From NCBI RefSeq assembly GCF_008831285.2, contig NC_045138.2:10678571-10742570 (forward strand): DNA of 64,000 nt, written 5' to 3'. The DNA comes from Nymphaea colorata (taxonomy: Eukaryota; Streptophyta; Magnoliopsida; Nymphaeales; Nymphaeaceae). The notes under the pieces were generated by a model. It was not told the origin of the DNA, did not search any database, and worked only from the letters and a program-made list of their open reading frames with translations. How positions within the stretch are numbered: position 1 is the first letter of the stretch; the number at the start of each line of letters is the position of its first letter. Positions 1 through 12,587 of the stretch are shown in pieces. Both the position numbers and the translations under genes were made by a program.

Positions 1-575
<575 letters not shown>

Positions 576-664
576 TCAGAATCAACTAATATCCATCGAC
601 TCTCTAGAAAGGGTAGAAGAATGAGACCTATTATGTGACATACGATGCATTACAGATGAATGAG

Positions 665-665
665 C

Positions 666-727
<62 letters not shown>
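665..727. repeat. Compound (TA)n(TG)n microsatellite
   Basis: A second, shorter TA-then-TG tract about 90 bp after the first, with the same order and orientation. This suggests a local duplication or a shared repeat source. Confidence 0.95.
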
Positions 728-728
<1 letters not shown>

Positions 729-2200
729 TAGTGGAGGGCAAAAATTGGATAACAAAGAGTAGGTATCATATGATAGTAGTATGTTACTATTATTCTTATG
801 TGTTGAGAAAAGCTGAAATAATTACATTTTATTTTGGTTCTATGTTGGGCAAGTTTATAATATTTAAATGGAGTTCACGATTTTTTGAAATTGCCAAGAA
901 GAATAATGCATTTATTGATAAGAAAATTAAATGTCCTTGTTGAAAATATAGATATACGTAGCATCGTCCACAAGAGATGTTCTTTAGGAGCATATGAAGT
1001 TATTATAATGGATAATACTATATTGCTGCAAGTACACATTTATATTCTTCAAGAAACCTATTTATGTTACCTTTCAGCAATGAACATTAAAATTAAATCA
1101 TATGACATCATTTCTCAAGGTATTGGTGTTGATAATAATGGATGTGTTTGTAGAGAAGGAGTCTTGGGTATTGGTATCAAAGCTTCTACCGTATTTGGTA
1201 GAGAAGGACTTACTCGTGATGAGTTCATAGCATAAAATACTGCATTGAAAGCCAAAAGTAGCTAACTTAGAAGCAAAGTTTGCTCAATGGAAAGAACACC
1301 TTGCTAAATTAACCAAATTAGATTAATGTATTACAACCTAACTTCTTATTCGTATTGGCAGCCAACTGGCAATAATTGTTTTCAACATTTTAATGTTGTT
1401 TTACAACATAATTTCATTGTACCAAACTGGCTAGATTAATATTTTTGACATTACATGTATGTTCCATGATATGTATTGACTAATGAAAAAGGTTGCGATT
1501 GTGGAAGCATAGGACATAGTGGAACAATACTTCTTTTATTGATTTCAAACTTTGTCATACGTTTTTATTTAATCTTTATGTTAGTTTGTTGGCACAATTA
1601 AACAACTAATTGGTTCTTTTATTGCATGATAATTTAGTAGTTTCTTGTTCATTTGCGGATGGTCACTTTTGTTTCTACTTCTTTCAATTTATAACCTTTA
1701 ATTAGCCAAAAGAGCCTTTTTCCATTATTTTTTTCTTTTGCATCATCTTATTGCAAATGCTTTTGGAGGAAGATCTCTATCTTGTAGCGAACCTAGAATT
1801 AAGGAACACAATGGGTGATATTATTGTGGCAGCCATATCTATAGGTACTATTAGCAGCTGACTATTTTTTACAATTAATATCATTGTGTTTTTTCTTCTT
1901 TGGGTGAAGAAGAATGTTGCTTCCATATATGAGTGGCATGTGGTCTTCATCGGCGGAGGGATTCTCACACAAATTACTGAAGGAGATGCTTGGAGGAGGA
2001 AGAAAATTAGGGAATTTTGGATTGTCAAGGTAAGGATTATTGGTTTCTTTTCTTGGGCTTTTTCACACTGTAATAGCTAGTCAACTTCCTAACTCCTAAA
2101 TCTTCACTTGTTATCTTCACTCAGGTGCGTAGAGTCCAAACCTTTGTGGACACACTCGATATGCTCAAGACAAAAAACACTAATCCATTCAGCTAAGGGC
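728..2200. other. Intergenic DNA with unassigned short ORFs
   Basis: Several short open frames lie here (for example 885-1235 on +), but none has a motif I recognise and none has convincing splice borders with a neighbour. Treat as non-coding or decayed. Confidence 0.4.
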
Positions 2201-2202
2201 AG

Positions 2203-2322
2203 ACTATGATCCACCGCAAATCAGCCTCAAGGCAATACAAAGTGCTGCAAACAATTTTTTGAAAGAAAATAAACTTGGAGAAGGTGGATATGGTTCTGTT
2301 TACGTGGAAATTGGAGTTACCC
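2203..2322 (+). pseudogene. Receptor-like kinase fragment (glycine-rich loop)
   Basis: A short frame at about 2218-2321 reads ISLKAIQSAANNF followed by ENKLGEGGYGSVYV. This is the start of the kinase domain in plant receptor-like kinases: the 'I..AT.NF' lead-in, then the ATP-binding loop GxGxxGxV, here GEGGYGSV. The VAIK lysine and everything after it are missing, and the frame runs into non-coding DNA. No extracellular or transmembrane part is identifiable upstream. I infer a captured or decayed exon fragment, not a working kinase. Confidence 0.6.
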
Positions 2323-4859
2323 TAGTTGATTTCTCCATGCCATTTGTTGATAAAGATAGCAAATTGTCATTTAAAAGTCATCCGTGTAACTTAAGTGTAA
2401 AAGAAGCTTTCAATTTCTGAATTTTTGTGTGGTTGCAGTTTTTTCAAGCATTGCTGAAATAGGTTTTTTGTTAAAAATTATTCCTTGTGCAGTGCCCAAT
2501 TGAATTGAAATAATGACTGTGATGATATTCTTTAACATCTAAGTGGGAGTGAGCAACCATGATAGCTTGTGAGCAAGATCTTATAATTCATTGTGTTCTT
2601 TACTGACCAACATGAAACTCTTGGTTTGTAGGAACCGGGGTGACCCTCATAAAGAAGAGTTCTACTTCTATATGAAATCATACTATCCAGTTGATAATGT
2701 GTCTCCAGTAACCCTCATTCTTATCATTTTTATTTTTCCTCCAACTATTTTGTCCATTGGTCTTATGATTTTTTTATATGTTTCAATTTCATCACCTATT
2801 TTGATGTTTTTCTTTGAGTTTAACTTGTTATAGCCTATTTACTAAATACTTCCTGTTTTCATGCTTTTTACAAGTACATGTTAGTTGAAAATTTATTGTA
2901 CCTTGTTCCAAAAGTTTTTGTTCTATTTCTGTTGGTCGTTAGTCTTTCCTTTCTCAAAGTTTTTTCCTATCTAGACTCTTGGTTCTCGAATCCAATACAA
3001 TATAATAACACTTTTTTAATTTGTATGTATGATACCAATGATGGAAAAATGCAAAAACTTATGCATAGTGTCACTAAACTAGTATACTCTCAAACATTTG
3101 TTTCTCAAATGCTTTAGGAGTTTTTTCTTTTTGAAATAAATATCAAATAACAGTGATGGGGATGGCCACTATTCTTATTGCAAATAATTGGCACATTTAA
3201 TATGTATAAAGAATAATGCACTAACTCCTTATGCTTTTCATGTTTTGATGCATAATCTTTTCGGGTCCTGTGACAATAAAGAGGCACGTCTTTACCTGTA
3301 GTAAGAGTTTACAATGGAAACTTAACTAAACTAGTGGAATGCCATCTAGTTCCATAACTGAAGCTTCAACTAGGTAGAATTGCTTGTTTAGAAGCTGGAA
3401 GCTTCATTATTCTCTTGAAAGAACAAAAGTCTAGGAATGTGTGGTTTATCATAATATGAAGTTTGCTTTCTACGCATCAGTAAGCTTTGTTTACATTTCA
3501 CATCCCAGTTGATCCTAACACTTCTTCATCAATTTCATCCTATTTGATTGAGAGCAAGAAAGAAAGATAAGCCAATGGTATAAGGATAACTTTCAATGGA
3601 AATTCTCATTGCAAGTTGAGGTTAGGTTTGCAAGCCATGTTCTATGGGAAGACATGTAATTGGATAATGGGGTCAAGCTGGATAGTATATCATCCACTTT
3701 CATCTTATCCCTTTAACATTTGGATTTGGATGAGTTCGTTATTTCACTTTTTATTTGATTTCACTAGATTAATCCATAAAATTATCCATACATTTTGGTA
3801 ATCGCTAAATGGTGAGTAACATGGCTTATAGTTATGCATAACTTTTTCCTCCTATAAGTCCCTTCCATCTATTCACCATACAGTTTTGGTCTAGATCCAC
3901 GTGTTTTGTACCCTGAATCTACAAAGTTTTTGGCAAAGTTAAGACATGAAAACTGATAATAATCTTCTTCCATTCAAATGTGAACTTGGTGCTGGCCACT
4001 TCTTGAAGTCTGGAAGATAATTCTGATCACATTTTTCTTTGGAAATAATCAATTGTTAAAGTTACTTTTGAAATATTACTAGTGCCAACGTAGGTTGTCA
4101 TCCAGGTCCTTGTTAATTAGACATTGCAATAACTGTGTCATCATGCCAACCATTTGTAGTCAATGATGTGACATGTATAAAGCTCTTAAATTTCAACTAT
4201 AATTAAGTAATTGGTTGCAATCATGCAGTAGGCTAGTTGCTAGGAGTCAGAGACCTTGATGTTCTCTACTTAGTTCTTTGTCTATTTGATTCTCATACGA
4301 TTATTGGTCTTGCAACAAGATGGTGATGTTCTTAAATCTTCCTTTTTCTGACAGGTAGCCCTCTTGGTTAATTTGTGCTTTCTTTTCATTTTCATATTTT
4401 TGCACACAATAAACTGTACATAGACCAGAACGTGCACAGACCCCTCCCCCAATGGATGTATAAAACACATAGCACTCATAACATGTAGCCCAAATTCATG
4501 TTTGTCATATAGGCAATTGACAGATTTATCCATGTTTTTTTACATACGTATGCCAAATTAGGCTATGAGATTAAATTCATTAATTATGTTTTATCATGAA
4601 AATGACATAAATACATTGAAAAAGGAAAGGAACATTGATTCAATAAATATCAAGAAAGCATTTGATCACAATGAGGCAAGAATTCATCTTGTCAATTACC
4701 CATACAAGTCGGGGATGACTTTGGGGAAAACACCGTGTATAATTCTAACCTATTTGTGTATGGTTGGTGTAGATTTGAGAAACTACAAGGAGATGCGAAA
4801 ACCTATTTGTAGGGGGTGATTGATCTTAAGTTTCTATTGGAAAAAATGGAGGCTAAACT
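2323..4859. other. Intergenic AT-rich DNA, no gene seen
   Basis: About 2.5 kb with only short, unsupported ORFs (2591-2833, 2878-3117, 3616-3801 on +). None shows a known motif. I see no clear terminal repeats. Confidence 0.4.
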
Positions 4860-5131
4860 AAAGCAGAAGCATTTAACAGGAAAGAAATTTTGGAGAAAAT
4901 AGAGAAGTGGTTGGCTGCATGTGAGGAAGAAAATTGGCTTGATGAGAAGTACAACAGGGTGAGGTGATTTTTTTGCAATGGGAAAGCTAACTTAGTAAGC
5001 ATGCTTTAGCCATCCCAAAACTTATGACTTATTCTTTTGGTAGAATGAGAACAAATACAATGTTGGCAAAGGTGCACACTTGACACTAAAGAGGGCTGAA
5101 AAAGCTCATTCAATAGTTAAGAACCTATCAG
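4860..5131 (+). pseudogene. MAP65 (microtubule-associated protein) two-exon fragment
   Basis: Exon 4860-4958 encodes [18 protein letters not shown], then YNR. A GT donor follows at 4959, and an AG acceptor precedes the next exon at 5044, which encodes NENKYNVGKGAHLTLKRAEK. These are hallmark strings of the conserved central region of the plant 65-kDa microtubule-associated proteins (Ase1/PRC1 family), which bundle antiparallel microtubules in the phragmoplast and cortex. Just upstream (about 4820-4859) a related segment is out of frame. No N-terminal coiled coil or C-terminal part is visible nearby, so this is a broken fragment. The retained intron shows it came from genomic DNA and not from a processed transcript. 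Confidence 0.72.
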
Positions 5132-5375
5132 TTTTTTGCGTATCTATCTTGGAAGATAATTAGCTTGAGGAATACAAACTATAGCAGAGATAAATCACCT
5201 ATGAAAATCCCTTGATCAGCTCTCAAGGTAGAGAGAGGCATAGCTGGCAAAGACCTTTATTGATTTTCTTCACCGCTATAGATAAAAAAAAATCTCCAAA
5301 ACCAACAAGAGTTGGGAAATTGTTCACAATTCCCAATAACTGATACCAACAAAAAGATTTTCCCTTACAGAATTT

Positions 5376-5503
5376 TTGCCAATGGCTCTATAACTGTCAA
5401 TATATGAATAGGAAATGTCTCTATGGGGTCTTTGCCAATGGCTCTATAGCTGTCAACATATGAATTGCCAATGTCTCTATGGGGTCTTTGCCAATGGCTA
5501 GAG
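5376..5503. repeat. 56-bp tandem repeat, about 2.3 copies
   Basis: The string 'gccaatggct' recurs at 5434 and 5490 with an exact 56-bp period, starting at 5378. Copies differ by a few substitutions. It lies at the 3' side of the minus-strand copia remnant. Confidence 0.9.
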
Positions 5504-6270
5504 CTGTTGGCAATACCCAAAATTATTATAGTTTCAAATGGGCATTTATATATGGTTGCTTGCTTTTTGATGACTTTCCATGATATGGGGCTATCTTCAA
5601 TAAAGATGGAATGACCAGATCAACCTCCTTATTATGGGACAAAAAAACCAAACTGGATCACAAAAACCTTTTATCTGAAGTTGGTTGTTGAACTGAAACA
5701 ACACCCCAAATCCAAGAGTGGGTTTGATGTATGAAAGGATTCTAGAACAACATCAAGATGAGTAGTTCTTGGATTGTCCATGAATTGATTGATAATGTGG
5801 ACACTGTGCACGATGTCGGGTTGAGATATTGTTAAATAAATAAGTCAGCCAATCAACTTCAAGAAAAAAGTGGGATCCTTTAAGAGTTGACCTTTCTCAT
5901 CACCCATTTTTAGATGTTGCTTCATTAGAAAATCATTGGATTTAGCATTAGTGTATCTTGATTCTCACAAGATGTCCATCATATACCTTTTCTGGGATAA
6001 AAATATCCCTTTTGAGATCTAGCAACTTCAACGCCTAGTAAGTATTTCAATTCTCCTAGGTCCTACGAGCTGAATTTGTTATGGATGATAAATTTCAAAC
6101 CATGTATGACATCAATGTTGTCACATGCGATAACAATATCATCTTCGTGTACAATCATAAACACACTATCATGCATGTTGGTCGATTTTCAAAAAGAATG
6201 ATCACCTTAGATTCGGAGAAGCCAAGCTGTTTCAAGAGTTTAGTAAGTTGGAAGAACCAATTAGGAGAAT
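5504..6270 (-). pseudogene. Ty1-copia reverse transcriptase C-terminal remnant
   Basis: Read on the minus strand, frame-shifted pieces match the second half of a copia reverse transcriptase in order. KQLGFSESK is like the GFxxSxxD element. A DDIVIACDNID-like stretch corresponds to the YxDD loop. Then come a LKLLDL...IFIPEKVYDGHL block (cf. 'YFLGxE...G..L.Q.KY') and an RILSYIKPTLGFGVLF block (cf. 'RILRYLKGT...GL.F'). Stops and shifts make it non-functional. It abuts the gag remnant directly, so the protease, the integrase and the first part of RT are missing. Confidence 0.65.
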
Positions 6271-6271
6271 A

Positions 6272-7066
6272 TTAGAAGAGTTCGGCCGGTTTGGAGAGGA
6301 CGAAAGAATCACTCGGGTTGGGTCTTGTGAGCATCTGTAGAATAGAAGCTGCCGGAGAAACCGAGTTTATCTTGGGTGGTTGTTTTCCTTTCCAAAGAGT
6401 ACTTGTATGTGGTGGAAGACCATGAAGATGAAAGCACCAATCCTTAGGATGGCCTAGCTTTCCACAGTGCTGGCACTTAGGTTGTGATTGTCCCTTGTAC
6501 CACACACAGTTCCCTTTGTTGGATTGTCCATGGCAACAGCAGATACACTTTCAGATAGACAGGCAATAACGCGGACATCACGCTGGCATTTTAATCAATC
6601 GGCACAAGCTTGGGAAACTGAAGGAGTCGGGTCCATGAGAAGACTTTGCCTTCAAATGGGACCATATATAGCATTGGTTAACTCCCATTAAGGATTGGAT
6701 TAGCCGATCTTTCTGTTGAACATATGGAAGAGGGAAATGAGCACCATTCTCATCCCATAGACCTTTTGTTTTGGTAAAATATAAACCGATGGAGGACTCT
6801 TTTGTTTGCAATTAATGATTTGTTGTTGGATTTGAAATGAGAGAGGCGTTAGATTGGGAGAATTTCTATTTTAACTCAGTCCATACTACCACAGTGGATT
6901 TGAAATGTTTTTTTGGAGCAAGTTCAGCAGCCAAGGTGGAACCATGTTGTTGCAGTGTTGCCATGAGATGACGAGAGACGGTGGTTCCTTGGGCTTTGGT
7001 ATATTCCCATCGACGACGCCAAGTTTTTAAGTTTATTCTTAGCCAAAAGTACCATGGGCATTGCAC
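6272..7066 (-). pseudogene. Ty1-copia gag remnant with zinc knuckle
   Basis: Minus-strand ORFs carry a UBN2-type gag core (SSIGLYFTKTKGLWDENG, then a LMGVNQ..IWSHL segment, as in 'YF..LKGLWDEL...FL.GLN..Y..VR') and a CCHC zinc knuckle (CQHCGKLGHPKDWC, spacing C-X2-C-X4-H-X4-C, all four ligands present). Several stops interrupt the frame. Gag packages retrotransposon RNA. The order primer-binding site (7187-7198), gag, then RT end fits a minus-strand copia element with an internal deletion. Confidence 0.75.
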
Positions 7067-7186
7067 GGCACCATATCTCCTAATATATATGGACCATCTA
7101 CAGTTAGAGTAGATAAGATGAAGTTGTTTTCATATCTGGTTGAGGAGACCGATAATCGACCATGGAGAAGGGTTAAGGTGTCACTT

Positions 7187-7198
7187 GCTTTTATACCA
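7187..7198 (-). other. Probable copia primer-binding site (initiator tRNA-Met)
   Basis: The minus strand reads TGGTATAAAAGC. This matches the common copia primer-binding site TGGTATCAGAGC at 10 of 12 positions, and it lies just 5' of the gag remnant as expected. Confidence 0.6.
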
Positions 7199-7620
7199 TA
7201 ACGAGAGAGAAAAGATAAAATGAGGCAAATCTTATCGTTTTCTTTATTAGAACATTGTGAATATATATACAACTAATTAAGGAGGAGGAAGGACACACAA
7301 TGTATTGATCTTCAATGAAGGAAATAAAGTATTACTCAATAGGAGCAAGAAAGGTAAGTGTTCTTGCCGCAACAAGTTAGAGGAGTAGACGTTAAAGAGG
7401 ATTAATGTTCAACACTTAATGTCAGAAATGTTAACGTTCAAGAAAAAGTTCAGCATATAGACTAATATGTAGAGTTTGAATTTGGTCTCAGATACACGTT
7501 TCAACAGCATTCAGCCAGAAAAAATATCTGGAGGGACTGCAGTCAGTCACTGGTTTCTATATCCAAAAGGGCACTATGTATATAACAGAATAAATATTTG
7601 ACAGTTGATATAAAAATAAA
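7199..7620 (-). mobile_element. Probable 5' LTR of the minus-strand copia remnant
   Basis: This follows immediately upstream (in minus orientation) of the primer-binding site. Its outer border is not resolved, and I could not see a matching 3' LTR near 4300-5400. The extent is inferred from position only. Confidence 0.4.
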
Positions 7621-7848
7621 GAAACATTGAAACGCTGGTGTCGGCAATTGCCCACTACACCAGCCCATATGTGGCTCCGCCTCCTAGCTCTAACTTGACT
7701 TGCCTAACTAATGAAGTTTATCTTTTAATATAGCTTGACTTATTTAATAAACGAGTCAAACCTGAACCGAGCATATACGAGTTTGTGGTTGAGTTGCTTG
7801 ACTTGTTCCGCCGACATATTCAGATTCTTCTATTAATTAGTTACCATG

Positions 7849-7850
7849 GA

Positions 7851-7931
<81 letters not shown>
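7849..7931. repeat. (CT)n(TA)n microsatellite
   Basis: A CT run changes into an interrupted TA run. Confidence 0.95.
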
Positions 7932-7933
<2 letters not shown>

Positions 7934-8060
7934 TTCTTTCATTTTTTTTCTCGATTTTTCATTCTAATGTTTGAGAATACCTAAGCAATCAAACTCGCCC
8001 CTTCTTCAAAGCTCTACATACCTGCATTAATCCCTCAATCACTTGGTTTTCTAGCAAAAA

Positions 8061-8212
8061 ACTGGAAGAAAATCTTGTAAGTATACGAAAGGAAAGAGGA
8101 TTCGGAAGCTGTTTAGGCTCATGGCTTTGAATATAGACTGGAAGAAAATCTTGTAAGTATACGAAAGGAAAGAGGATTCGGAAGCTGTTTAGGCTCATGG
8201 CTTTGAATATAG
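8061..8212. repeat. Perfect 76-bp tandem duplication
   Basis: Bases 8061-8136 and 8137-8212 are identical base for base, beginning 'actggaagaaaatcttg' and ending 'ttgaatatag'. Absence of any mismatch points to a recent duplication or to an assembly artefact. Confidence 0.97.
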
Positions 8213-10286
8213 ATTTTTTACTTGATTAGATTTAAATATTATTGGAGAGTGACAAAGTGATAGAGTTTATTTTTGTGTCGGGTGATCTTTAGACAATTGA
8301 TCATTGATGATTGATTGTTCCGCCCTCTTCTTCTCCCTGTTTTGCTTTGGCTTTTGCTTCATTTGCGCAGGTTCACATATTTTACACGTTAGACATAATT
8401 CTATGGGAAAGGAAGTTTTTGAAATAAATTACAAAATCACCACCAAACTTTTCAAGCTCTTAAATATACACCTCAATTTCCTATAATTCTCAAAATCGCC
8501 ACCTTCAAATAAAAAGCTTCAATTTAGAGGGATAATTTATACAATTGTCCTTCTCGAAACAAAATATCTAAAAATGAAAAAATATATGTATAAAAATGAA
8601 AAAAAGCTCTCGCTGTCCGATGCAGGACCCATGCTAAACACGGAGGGGGAGCCACCAGCTCTCCCTCGCTATCGAAAGAGGACCATCAAGCCAAGCGGTT
8701 TTTCTATAGGTTTTATTTTTTTATGTTTTTTTGGGAGATTTTTATAGAGATAACTATGTAATTACCTCTTTAAATTGATGTTTATTTCAAGGGCGTTATT
8801 TGTTATTTGACCATTTGTTAGGAGCATTTTATAAATTTTCATTTTTTTAAAAAACATGAGCACTCAACTTGATCAGTGAAGCTTGTCCGTTAGTTAAAGT
8901 ATCTTGGAAGCTTTTCCATTGAAGACGCCTTGCCTTGGACTTACGCTCACCGTGACATCCACCATGGCAATAAGTGAAGCAACACCCAAGTCTCATGCCC
9001 AAAACAATGTATCGAAAATCAGAATATAGGAAGCGAGCTTTTCAAAGTCAAGAAGTTAGGGACTCCCGCTGGGTCGAGTAACCGATTTGTGAGTCACTGG
9101 GTCAATCTGGTGACTCGGTCTGGTTCTGGCATTTTGATTTTTACCCTAGAAAATATGTACCTATTTACATAAAAAAATGTTAGTTTACATATTATGTATA
9201 TACTAATGTTTCTAATGCACTATAATAATCATATGTTACATATTTTCAATAGGGATATTGTCGACATTGGATTCAAAGTGGAGTATTCTTTACTATATTC
9301 AGGTGTTCACATATTCATGAGATTCGATTAAGTGTTCGAATATGAATGGAGAAAAGTTTAATAGCATATCCAAATTCACAATCTGAATCTGACTTCCAAA
9401 TTCACAGCTAAATTCAAACTGGAGAAGCAACTGCAATACAATCTTTTAAGAACCAACTTTGAAAATGTATGGATACTGGACGTAGGATACTTGTTTAAGT
9501 TCGAACCAATCCAATTTCTTAATCAGATGCTAATCTTCTTCTATATGACTTTTTTGGAGCAGTTTAGGATGATATTCGATCTAAATCAGATATATCAACA
9601 CCTCAAATTTTCACTCAACCTTACATTTGTAAGATAAAAGAACATTTATCTGCCTATTATAGGTAAGATGCAAATTTTAGTAATATGTTTGATACAATTG
9701 CACTATTAACGTCCAATAAAATTAGAACGATGCATGCGTATCTTCTGCATCACACACATTTAATGAAAATTTGAAAGAGTACATACATATATTTTTAACA
9801 TCATTTAAATAATCTTTTGTGCAATATAACCTTATGTTGTATACATGAACAAACCGATCAAACCGACCTGCGACTCGACTGATTCGGTTGAAACTCAAAC
9901 AACTCGGCCGAGCCTAGCTAGCCTCTTCTTGGTTTCGCCATTCTTCATACCAAGCTAGGGACCAGGAAAATACAAGGGGGAATCTTGACCAATTAATGTA
10001 GAGCAAGGTCGTCGGAGAGTGGGAAGGATGGAGGGGAAGACACAAAAGAGTGAGCAATTGGGTCGTGGGGGTTCATGCAAGGGGCGAGCCGGAACAAGGA
10101 GAGGGCTCACTTTCTGACGTGACTCCAAAGTCTCAAAGAATCACACGCAAAAGCAAAGAATCCTCCTACCTGTTGCTTGGACCCTCCTTCGTCCTCCTCT
10201 TCTCATGAAAGTGATGTGAATCCCATTCCCCTCCCTTGGCTTAAGCCAGAAGCCTCAAAACTGGAAAAAGTTGCGTGTTGGTGCAT

Positions 10287-10323
<37 letters not shown>

Positions 10324-10398
10324 GGGGTTCATTGCTTGGTGGCTGCCGCACAGCGCCACTAGTATCACAAAATTTGGATTGTGGATAGGATTGGTGAG
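8213..10398. other. Intergenic DNA with decayed repeat ends
   Basis: No gene is recognised. Blocks near 9050-9130 and 9850-9920 are rich in 'gactcgg/cgagtc' motifs in opposite orientation and may be the two ends of an old inverted-repeat element. Confidence 0.35.
10291..10320. repeat. (CT)n microsatellite
   Basis: About 15 uninterrupted CT dinucleotides. Confidence 0.95.
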
Positions 10399-10762
10399 TG
10401 GGAATGTCAATTGATTGGATTCAGATCAGATATTCAACTGAATTACTTCAAAAACATTATACATAAGAAAATTTTCAACATCCAGATCAGATTCAGAGTT
10501 GGTTTTAACTAAATATTCAAGTGAATTTGGATTCCAATTCACATTTAATTGTGAAAAAGTATCCTATGCCCATTAATATGTGTTCCTAATTTTTGAAAGT
10601 TTGTGTATTTAAAAAATGGATTGGGATTCGGTTGTGAATTTTTATATTTGGATTAGATTTCGATTTCAAATTGGAAATTGAAAGTCCAACCTAAATATGT
10701 GAACATATGATAATCAAGTATGGTACTTCTTACTCCAACCTCTGATCTACTGACATCCCTAC
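10399..10762. mobile_element. MITE-like element with 'GGGATGTCA' ends
   Basis: The left end reads gggaatgtcaattg and the right end tgacatcccta, which are inverted repeats with one mismatch. Inside are AT-rich 'ggattcagatcagat' blocks in inverted orientation. A similar right end occurs at 14952. No clear target duplication was found. Confidence 0.5.
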
Positions 10763-11686
10763 TAATGAAGCAATCGGTCGATTCACCAATCCAAGTGAAA
10801 TCAGCCGTAATTCAGCTAATATATTTAAAAAGTTATTTTTGAAAAATAATTAAAAGCTATACTAAAAATAATTAAGAAATAAAAATTCTAAAATATACTA
10901 AAAATTAGTTAAAAAATTCTAAAATCTACTAAAAATTAGTTAAAACTTGTCAGGCGGCACTCTTGGATCGGCCATTGCACATCGAATCCAACCAATTTTG
11001 TCTTGCACTGAAATTGATAGGACTTGAGCTTCATATGAAAGAAAGGAAGATGCGTCGAATGCGTAGCCGTACGTTTTGATTATTAGAGTAGCTGAATATC
11101 GATGGGGAAGTTTCACATCAAAACTAGAATCTCGGCCCCACTTTCACTCAACATCAATGACTTATTTATGTAACGGGATATAAAGGGAGGTATAACTATA
11201 CTATATATGACAGATTTAGAAATACTTACAAAAAGCCACTCAATAAGTAATCATATTACAAATACATGTTAAACTTTTGGAATATTATGATTAACCCCTC
11301 ATATTTTTGAAATAACAGTTTGGACTGGTTCTGCTACATGGTGAACAGTGTGCAGAAGGAGCCGGGCAATAAGAACATATAACGGTAGGTTCCTTCTGCT
11401 CCAGGGAATGGTTTGCTAAGGGTGACGATCTTAGGTCAAACCCCTGATTGGGAAACTATGAGCTTGTTGAATGTGCCTCTATGGAGGCACTTTGCGAGAG
11501 AGTGGAGTCATTTTCCTTAGCCTCCTTACTGAGCTCAGGTCTAGGCCCATTCTGTTTCTTTTTTCCCTATTCTTTCATTTGTTGTATTCTTTCTTTCTTG
11601 ATTGCATACAAAGGTAGGGAGCCTATTTCCCAGTGAAGTTGATTGGAGATTTCAAAATTTTACTACAAAGCTGATCAGTTACTTTT
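10763..11686. other. Intergenic DNA, no gene seen
   Basis: Only short unsupported ORFs (for example 11448-11636). Near 10870-10950 an A+T-rich segment holds short imperfect direct repeats of 'aaaattagttaaa'. Confidence 0.4.
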
Positions 11687-11826
11687 AGGGCATTTGGTGA
11701 TAGAAACATTAACATGGAATGTTTGGAAGTCTGTCCCTAAGATTGGGGTAGATTTACAGAACACTAAAATGCAGTGTCCTATAAATTTGTCCCAATCTTT
11801 GGTACAGATTTGTGGAACATTGTGTT
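11687..11826. mobile_element. Foldback MITE (about 140 bp)
   Basis: The two halves are imperfect reverse complements: 'gggtagatttacagaacact' pairs with 'agtgtcctataaatttgtcc'. The left end 'agggcatttggt' resembles the end of the foldback element at 52451, suggesting one family. Confidence 0.5.
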
Positions 11827-12587
11827 AGGGTTCATATTTTCAAATATTTCCTTAATTACCTCACTTTAACTGTTTTAGTATACAGTGGATTACCGTGCAC
11901 GGTAACTAATGAAGGCTGGTTTCTACTCTTTTAGGAGAGAGGTACTATTAGTTTTTTCTTGAAAAAGTTATTCTTTCAGTCTTCAATTTTGACCTTGTAG
12001 GAGTGAGTCCTTTCTTTTACCATCAATTGTAATTTAGTCTTCTAGCTTCTAATACATAGTCCGGTGCTAGAGGCCTAATAAATGCTCTGCTCCAAGTCCA
12101 GCGACCACCTTGAACAAAAACCATCAATCTTTGCAAGCACAATATCGATTTCCAAAATTTCATGGAACCCACCTGGTTTATACCCAGTAATCTTTTTCAT
12201 AAACACTTTTTACCTAAAGAATTGGATCTTACTTCCAATTCACATTCAATTATGAAAGTTTGGTTTTAAGTGTTGATGAAAAAGATTACTTAAAACCCAG
12301 TAATCTTTTTCCTCAACACTAATTCCAGACACCCCCTTATTACAGAATTTCAATTTCACGAATGATAACAACACTCTTGTCTAGAGGTCCAATAATTATA
12401 AAATTTAAATAAATTTAAGCCAAATCTTCTAGACTCCACAAATCAAGAGAAATGATTAGTTCATTATAATTCAAAATAGACTTTGAAACACCTGAAGGCC
12501 AAAAGCAGTTCAAGATAAGTGTCTCCAAATATTATTCACCATTGTCCAGTCAAGTGTCTGGTAATCCTTTACTCCTAATCCAATTGT

